Assembly: GCF_001567565.1 (NCBI RefSeq)
Contig: NZ_LSSW01000026.1
Coordinates: 1-64,000, forward strand
Origin: Ectopseudomonas composti
GTDB taxonomy: Bacteria > Pseudomonadota > Gammaproteobacteria > Pseudomonadales > Pseudomonadaceae
Length of the DNA stretch: 64,000 nucleotides
Direction: 5' to 3'
Shown here: one piece after another, positions 55,675 to 64,000 of the stretch
How the letters are laid out: every line of letters begins with the position of its first letter
Position numbering within the stretch: the stretch's first letter is position 1
Position numbers and translations under genes: made by a program
Notes under the pieces: model-generated
Database searches by the model: none
Told to the model about the DNA's origin: nothing
What the model saw: the letters and a program-made list of their open reading frames with translations, nothing else

Positions 55675-56496
55675 TCAATGCTGGCTTGCCGCGTACTGGG
55701 CGGCAACGCCCTCCAGACCGTCGATGATGCTGTCGGAATACTTGCTGATCAGGAAGGGTACGGTGTTCTCGTTGTAGTTGCGCAGGGATTTCTCGATGTA
55801 ACGCCACTTGGTGCCGATGGCGTTGAGGGCCGCGCGGATCTCCGGGGTGTTCTGCTCGGCGTTGCTGAGGTTGTCCAGCTTGCTGGCAAACTCGCCAGCC
55901 AGTTCGTCGATGGCGCGCTCCTCGCCGCCACCAAAGAAGCTGGCGCCGACCGAGGCGCTGCGTGAAGCATAGTCCAGCGCGATGCTCTGCATCAGCAGGC
56001 TTTGCTCACGGCTCTTCTGGGTCAGCGGCGGTACGCTGAAGCCGCTTTCTTGCTGAATTGTCTGATACAGCTGCTGACTGACGGCCATGATGCGCTGGTT
56101 GTTTTCGGCCAGGTCGGCTACCGGCTGCAGGTCGGTATAGCCCTGGCTGCGCATGGCCTCCATCAGTGTCTGAAGCCCGTTTCGGTAGCTCTGCCAGTTG
56201 CTCAGTAGCTGCGCTCGCAGGGCTTTGCTCGCATCGCCGGGCATTTCGCCGAGACCGTCCAGGTAGGCTTGGCCCTCCTGCAGTGATTCGCCAATCATCC
56301 GGGCGTAGCGCTGATCGCCTTCCATACCGTTGTACATGTAGAAGTCGCCCAGGCTCTTTTGTGTGGCCAGACTCAACTGGTGCAGGCGCAGCAGGTCGTC
56401 GGCCGGCGCGGCGTGGAGCAGGGTAGGGGGCAGGAATGTGAAGAAGAAAACGAGCAGGGCGCTCAGGGGAAATGCAAGCGAACGGCGGCTCGACAT
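55675..56496 (-). CDS. Secreted helical protein of unknown function
   Basis: A 273-residue periplasmic protein. Signal peptide with cut after LLHA (about residue 29), then an almost fully helical mature chain without Cys, rich in Gln and Leu, resembling sensor helical bundles. Homologues sit between fadB and the Usp gene in pseudomonads (PA3016 region, from memory). Function unknown. It has its own terminator. Confidence 0.78.
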   Translation of the reverse strand: MSSRRSLAFPLSALLVFFFTFLPPTLLHAAPADDLLRLHQLSLATQKSLGDFYMYNGMEGDQRYARMIGESLQEGQAYLDGLGEMPGDASKALRAQLLSNWQSYRNGLQTLMEAMRSQGYTDLQPVADLAENNQRIMAVSQQLYQTIQQESGFSVPPLTQKSREQSLLMQSIALDYASRSASVGASFFGGGEERAIDELAGEFASKLDNLSNAEQNTPEIRAALNAIGTKWRYIEKSLRNYNENTVPFLISKYSDSIIDGLEGVAAQYAASQH

Positions 56497-56963
56497 TGGC
56501 GACTCCGTGTGGCCCGTCGTGGGGCTCGATTTGTTTTTGTATTGCCTTCAGGTGGCGCTATGCCAGCTGAAAGTGAGACGACTGTACCCGGAGCCTTGCA
56601 GTTTGGCTAGGTACCCGGTGGTGTCTGCAACCGGCATGAAAACGCCCGCAATGGCTCGACATTGACGCTATTTATCGGAATCGGCTGAAGGCCGCGAATG
56701 ACCAGGCTTGCAGAATTCGTCGAGAAATCGACGAAAACAGCCCAATTGACAAGCGCTAGCTTTTCCCTGAAGGTGTGCACACCCAAATCAAACGGGCGTA
56801 TGAATTGAGCGTTTGCCTGGTCAGGCGCGCCACTACAGCCCGAATATCGCGTCGGTGGGTATGTCGTACCGATTGGAGCTATGCTCGACGGCTGTGCCGT
56901 GAGCTGGCCTGCCGGTTGGCTCCGATGTGTACTGTTCAGCTTCCATACCGTGGAGATCAGTTG
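56497..56963. other. Non-coding region upstream of fadB
   Basis: About 470 bases between divergent genes. It is less GC-rich from 56640 to 56800 and probably holds the fadBA promoter. CAAAC (56789) and GTTTG (56811) occur as inverted pentamers but too far apart for a normal PsrA site. No gene seen. Confidence 0.6.
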
Positions 56964-60317
<3,354 letters not shown>

Positions 60318-60332
60318 GCGCAAGGCGAGAGA

Positions 60333-60358
60333 AACCGGGGCCCAGTGCCCCGGTTTTG
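60333..60358 (+). terminator. Rho-independent terminator after fadA
   Basis: AACCGGGGC-CCAGT-GCCCCGGTT followed by TTGCTTTTTA. Confidence 0.88.
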
Positions 60359-60390
60359 CTTTTTACGGCTTTTTATTTCGGGAACCGCTC

Positions 60391-60627
60391 ATGCAGTTGC
60401 AGCCAGGACTCTATCGCCACTACAAAGGCCCGCAGTACCGTGTATTCGGTGTGGCGCGTCATTCCGAGAACGAGGAAGAAGTGGTGGTCTACCAGGCGCT
60501 GTACGGCGAGTTCGGCCTCTGGGCGCGGCCTCTCAGCATGTTCTGTGAAGAGGTCGAGGTGGACGGCAAGCGCGTTCCACGCTTTGCTTTGATTCAGGCT
60601 GAAGTCAGCCCTATCGGCGGTTCTTGA
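60391..60627 (+). CDS. DUF1653 family protein
   Basis: A 78-residue protein: LQPGLYRHYKGPQYRVFGVARHSE, then VVYQALYGEFGLWARPL and MFCEEV, the complete DUF1653 domain. A small beta-rich fold without known role. ATG 60391 fits the family; the frame reaching back to 60256 overlaps fadA and its terminator. Equivalent to PA3012 by position, from memory. Confidence 0.85.
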   Translation: MQLQPGLYRHYKGPQYRVFGVARHSENEEEVVVYQALYGEFGLWARPLSMFCEEVEVDGKRVPRFALIQAEVSPIGGS

Positions 60628-60691
60628 GTCTGACTGCGCAGTCCCTGCGCTTGACCTTCGCTTGGTCGCCACTATATATAGCGGGGCCTTA

Positions 60692-60831
60692 GAACCTGTT
60701 CACGATCTGTTGCGCGTCGGCGCTACTGCGTTAAAAACAAGCTCGGAATGCTCATTTACCACTCGTAAACTCCGCTTCCTCGCTTGTTTTTGCCTTGTAT
60801 CACTCTAGCTCACGAGCTCGTGAGCAGGCTC
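60692..60831. repeat. MITE-like palindromic element, copy 2
   Basis: Left 49 bases match 25446-25494 nearly base for base; TCGGAATGCTCAT and TTCCTCGCTTGTTTTTG recur in the same order. Ends GAACCTGTTCACGATCT / GAGCTCGTGAGCAGGCTC are imperfect inverted repeats. It ends 50 bases before the topA start. The core is shorter than in copy 1 (140 against 184 bases). Confidence 0.75.
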
Positions 60832-60880
60832 ATATGGCTCCCAGCCTTCTATATTTCGCAATTCAGGAATTTTCTGATCC

Positions 60881-63490
60881 ATGGGCAAATCGCTGGTCAT
60901 CGTGGAATCCCCGGCCAAGGCCAAGACCATCAACAAGTACCTGGGCAACCAGTACGTGGTGAAGTCGAGCATCGGCCACATCCGTGACCTGCCTACCAGC
61001 GGCTCGGCAAGCGCCACCAAGGAGCCTGCCAAGCGTGGCAAGGCTGCTGCTGGTGAGGCGCCTGCACTGTCGCCCAAGGAAAAGGCCAAACGTCAGCTGT
61101 TCGCCCGCATGGGCGTCGACCCCGAGCACGGCTGGAAAGCCAAGTACGAGATCCTGCCCGGCAAGGAAAAGGTCATCGACGAACTGCGTCGTCTGGCCAA
61201 GGATGCCGACACCATCTATCTCGCAACCGACTTGGATCGCGAGGGGGAAGCCATTGCCTGGCACCTGCGCGAGTCCATCGGCGGCGATGACACCCGCTAC
61301 AAGCGCGTGGTGTTCAACGAGATCACCAAGAAGGCGATCCAGGAAGCCTTCTCCAAGCCGGGTGAGCTGGACATCAACCGTGTCAACGCCCAGCAGGCGC
61401 GCCGCTTCCTCGACCGCGTGGTGGGCTACATGGTCTCGCCGCTGCTGTGGGCCAAGATCGCGCGTGGCCTGTCTGCCGGTCGCGTGCAGTCGGTGGCGGT
61501 GAAACTGGTGGTGGCACGCGAGAAGGAAATCCGTGCCTTCGTCCCGGAAGAATACTGGGAAGTGCACGCCGATCTCGGTACCGCGAAGAACGCCAAGGTG
61601 CGCTTCGAGGTGGTGCGCGAAGACGGTTCAGCCTTCAAGCCGGTCAACGAGGCGCAGGCCATGGCCGCGCTGGAGAAGCTCAAGGCCTCCAGCTACAGCG
61701 TGGTCAAGCGCGAAGACCGTCCGACCAGCAGCAAGCCATCGGCGCCTTTCATCACCTCGACCCTGCAGCAGGCCGCGAGCAATCGCCTCGGCTTCGGCGT
61801 GAAGAAGACCATGATGATGGCTCAGCGTCTCTACGAGGCTGGCTACATCACCTATATGCGTACCGACTCGACCAACCTGTCGAACGATGCCGTGGAGATG
61901 GTGCGCGGCTTCATCGGCAGCGAGTACGGCGACAAGTACCTGCCAGGCAAACCGAATCAGTATTCGAGCAAGGAAGGCGCTCAGGAGGCGCACGAAGCGA
62001 TTCGTCCTTCCGACGTCAACCTGCGCCCGACCCAGCTGTCCGGTATGGAGCGCGATGCCGAGCGCCTGTACGACCTGATCTGGCGCCAGTTCGTGGCCTG
62101 CCAGATGCCGCCGGCCGAATATCTGTCCACCAGCGTCACCGTGGCCGCTGGCAGTTTCGAGCTGCGCGCCAAGGGCCGCATCCTCAAATTCGACGGTTAT
62201 ACCCGTGTGCTGCCGCAGCAGAGCAAGCCGGGTGAGGACGACGTCCTGCCGGAAATGAAGGAAGGCGAAGGCCTCAAGCTGATCCAGCTCGACCCCAGCC
62301 AGCATTTCACCAAGCCGCCGGCGCGTTACTCCGAAGCCAGCCTGGTCAAAGAGCTGGAAAAACGCGGTATCGGCCGTCCGTCCACCTATGCGGCGATCAT
62401 TTCCACCATTCAGGATCGTGGCTACGTGACGGTGCATAACCGCCGCTTCTATGCCGAGAAGATGGGCGATATCGTCACCGAGCGTCTCGACGAGAGCTTC
62501 GCCAACCTGATGGATTATGGTTTCACGGCTGGCATGGAAGAGCGTCTGGACGACGTGGCGCAGGGTGAGCGTGAGTGGAAGCATCTGCTCGACGAGTTCT
62601 ACGGCGACTTCAAGAAGAAGCTCGAGGCGGCCGAAGCCGGCGAGGGCGGCATGCGTGCCAACCAGCCGACCCTGACCGATATTCCGTGCCGCGAGTGCGG
62701 CCGGCCGATGATGATTCGTACCGCTTCCACCGGCGTGTTCCTCGGCTGCTCCGGCTATGCGCTGCCGCCGAAGGAGCGCTGCAAGGCCACCATCAACCTG
62801 GTGCCGGGCGACGAGATCGCTGCAGACGACGAGGGCGAGTCCGAATCGCGGGTTCTGCTTGGCAAGCACCGTTGCCCGATCTGTTCCACGGCCATGGATG
62901 CCTACCTGCTGGATGAAACCCGCAAGCTGCACATCTGTGGCAACAACCCGGACTGCACGGGCTACGAGATCGAGCAGGGCCAGTACCGCATCAAGGGCTA
63001 CGAAGGGCCGAGCCTGGAGTGCGACAAGTGCGGCAGCGAGATGCAGCTCAAGACCGGCCGTTTCGGCAAGTTCTTCGGCTGTACCAATGCCAGTTGCAAG
63101 AACACCCGCAAGTTGCTCAAGAACGGCGAAGCCGCGCCGCCGAAAATGGACAAGGTGGAGATGCCGGAGCTCAAGTGCGAGAAGGTGGACGACACCTACG
63201 TGCTGCGCGACGGCGCCTCGGGTCTGTTCCTCGCTGCCAGCCAGTTCCCGAAGAACCGTGAGACCCGTGCGCCGCTGGTGCTGGAAATTGTCCCGCACAA
63301 GCATGAGATCGACCCCAAGTACCACTTCCTCTGCGAGGCTCCGCAGAAGGATCCGGACGGTCGCCCTGCGGTGATTCGCTACAGCCGCAAGACCAAGGAG
63401 CAATACGTGCAGTCCGAGGTCGACGGCAAGCCGACCGGCTGGCGTGCGTTCTACGATGGTGGCAAGTGGAAGGTCGAGGACAAGCGCTAG
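60881..63490 (+). CDS. topA: DNA topoisomerase I
   Basis: Relaxes negative supercoils by cutting one strand. 869 residues: TOPRIM domain ([33 protein letters not shown]), the catalytic Tyr near residue 325 in [14 protein letters not shown], and three C-terminal four-Cys zinc ribbons ([39 protein letters not shown]). The promoter region contains the palindromic element just upstream. Confidence 0.96.
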   Translation: MGKSLVIVESPAKAKTINKYLGNQYVVKSSIGHIRDLPTSGSASATKEPAKRGKAAAGEAPALSPKEKAKRQLFARMGVDPEHGWKAKYEILPGKEKVIDELRRLAKDADTIYLATDLDREGEAIAWHLRESIGGDDTRYKRVVFNEITKKAIQEAFSKPGELDINRVNAQQARRFLDRVVGYMVSPLLWAKIARGLSAGRVQSVAVKLVVAREKEIRAFVPEEYWEVHADLGTAKNAKVRFEVVREDGSAFKPVNEAQAMAALEKLKASSYSVVKREDRPTSSKPSAPFITSTLQQAASNRLGFGVKKTMMMAQRLYEAGYITYMRTDSTNLSNDAVEMVRGFIGSEYGDKYLPGKPNQYSSKEGAQEAHEAIRPSDVNLRPTQLSGMERDAERLYDLIWRQFVACQMPPAEYLSTSVTVAAGSFELRAKGRILKFDGYTRVLPQQSKPGEDDVLPEMKEGEGLKLIQLDPSQHFTKPPARYSEASLVKELEKRGIGRPSTYAAIISTIQDRGYVTVHNRRFYAEKMGDIVTERLDESFANLMDYGFTAGMEERLDDVAQGEREWKHLLDEFYGDFKKKLEAAEAGEGGMRANQPTLTDIPCRECGRPMMIRTASTGVFLGCSGYALPPKERCKATINLVPGDEIAADDEGESESRVLLGKHRCPICSTAMDAYLLDETRKLHICGNNPDCTGYEIEQGQYRIKGYEGPSLECDKCGSEMQLKTGRFGKFFGCTNASCKNTRKLLKNGEAAPPKMDKVEMPELKCEKVDDTYVLRDGASGLFLAASQFPKNRETRAPLVLEIVPHKHEIDPKYHFLCEAPQKDPDGRPAVIRYSRKTKEQYVQSEVDGKPTGWRAFYDGGKWKVEDKR

Positions 63491-63617
63491 CGCTGGCTCA
63501 CGATCAGCTGCGTGTCGCTCTGGCGTCGTAAGCGGCGCTCTGAATGCCTGGACGAGATGCGCGTCAGCTCCCGCTGGCGCGCGTATCATGGCTCGATCTG
63601 TAGTGGAGGGCGCCGCA

Positions 63618-64000
63618 ATGGCCAAAGAAATCTATACCCGCACCAATCAGAAGATCTTCTTCGCCGGTATCGCTCTGGATAACTGGCGCAAGGCCGAGGC
63701 TTGCTCGGCGTTCAATGTGCAGGCGCTGGTACAGGCCGAGCGCGAGGCCGCGCTGTTTCACCTGTACGGTGGGCTTCTCGGCTTGTGCCATGAGATTGCC
63801 GGCTACTACCGCATGAGCGACGCCGCGCCCTCGCGTGTCGAGTCGTTCGTTCAGCAGGTCGTGCTCGATGGCGCGCCCAGTCCCGAGCTGGCTGAACTGG
63901 TCGAGTTGGCGCAGCAGCGTGAAACCTGGCTGGCTGAGCTGCTCGCTGCCTATGCCGCGTTGTTCCAGCCGCCGCGCGAGGCGCCCAAGGCCAAGGTCGA
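63618..64000 (+). CDS. DUF6586-like protein, 3' end outside window
   Basis: Partial gene, 127 codons visible without a stop. MAKEIYTRTNQKIFFAGIAL, WRKAEACSAFNVQALVQAERE, then a helical region with FHLYGGLLGLCHEIAGYY. It matches the small helical protein that follows topA in pseudomonads (PA3010 as I recall, DUF6586). ATG 63618 has GTGGAGGG upstream. Function unknown. Confidence 0.75.
   Translation, partial: MAKEIYTRTNQKIFFAGIALDNWRKAEACSAFNVQALVQAEREAALFHLYGGLLGLCHEIAGYYRMSDAAPSRVESFVQQVVLDGAPSPELAELVELAQQRETWLAELLAAYAALFQPPREAPKAKV

Noticed and set aside
56789..56815. PsrA-type operator before fadB
   Set aside because: CAAAC and GTTTG are present but 17 bases apart; known sites have a spacing of only a few bases.
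61628..63625. 665-codon minus-strand open frame over topA
   Set aside because: High-GC antisense shadow of a clear gene, rich in His, Arg and Leu; no motif.

Overview
The window reads as ordinary chromosome of a Pseudomonas, probably of the P. mendocina / P. oleovorans / P. alcaligenes side of the genus. Grounds: high-GC coding on both strands, the cyoABCDE, fadBA-topA and uup-slt blocks, many 'GTAGGAGCGGCTTCAGCCGCGAT' and 'GTAGCCCGGATGAAATCCGGGC' type intergenic repeats, and gene orders that, as far as I recall, match P. aeruginosa PAO1 around PA3011-PA3027 and PA3281-PA3286. The species assignment is inference. No rRNA, tRNA, CRISPR array, prophage or transposase gene is visible.

Layout. 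0.75-5.6 kb: cytochrome bo3 oxidase operon cyoABCDE. 5.9-7.5 kb: nucleotidyltransferase-like gene and a two-gene unit of unknown function. 7.6-10.4 kb: arsenic operon arsR-arsB-arsC-arsH (minus strand) with an operator candidate. 10.6-17.1 kb: lipase-like hydrolase, chemoreceptor, glutaredoxin, AhpD-like peroxidase with divergent AraC regulator, DUF3087 protein, nitrilase-family hydrolase. 17.5-21.9 kb: CitMHS-type transporter, then a GntR regulator divergent from an amidohydrolase and a MatC-like permease, probably one small catabolic unit. 22-33.4 kb: assorted lipoproteins, an MFS exporter, GST, HIT protein, FAD monooxygenase, PnuC-NadR salvage pair, a solute-binding protein and a membrane-anchored glutamate-synthase-like protein. 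33.7-35.8 kb: FabH-like synthase, ECF sigma factor and zinc-finger anti-sigma factor.

35.9-37.4 kb is the most unusual part: an AT-rich island of three short minus-strand genes (bS21-like, Imm1-like, zinc-ribbon/DUF4926-like) associated with integron attC recombination sites, bounded by two direct copies of a repeat and without an integrase. It lies between the sigma/anti-sigma pair and 37.7-40.2 kb, a four-gene RiPP metallophore cluster of HvfABCX type: a secreted precursor with six EGxCG motifs, an MNIO/DUF692 enzyme, a DUF2063 partner and a DoxX membrane protein.

40.2-46.2 kb: AraC regulator, alkyl-DHAP-synthase-like flavoprotein, glycerol-3-phosphate oxidase-like flavoprotein and FGGY kinase, likely one pathway for a glycerol-phosphate or ether-type substrate. 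46.3-56.5 kb: pirin, YegS-like lipid kinase, CheV, MOSC protein, soluble lytic transglycosylase, ABC-F ATPase Uup, universal stress protein and conserved unknowns. 57-64 kb: fadB-fadA beta-oxidation operon, DUF1653 protein, topA, and the start of a DUF6586-like gene cut by the window end. A palindromic, MITE-like element occurs twice, before gst/hit (25.5 kb) and just before topA (60.7 kb).
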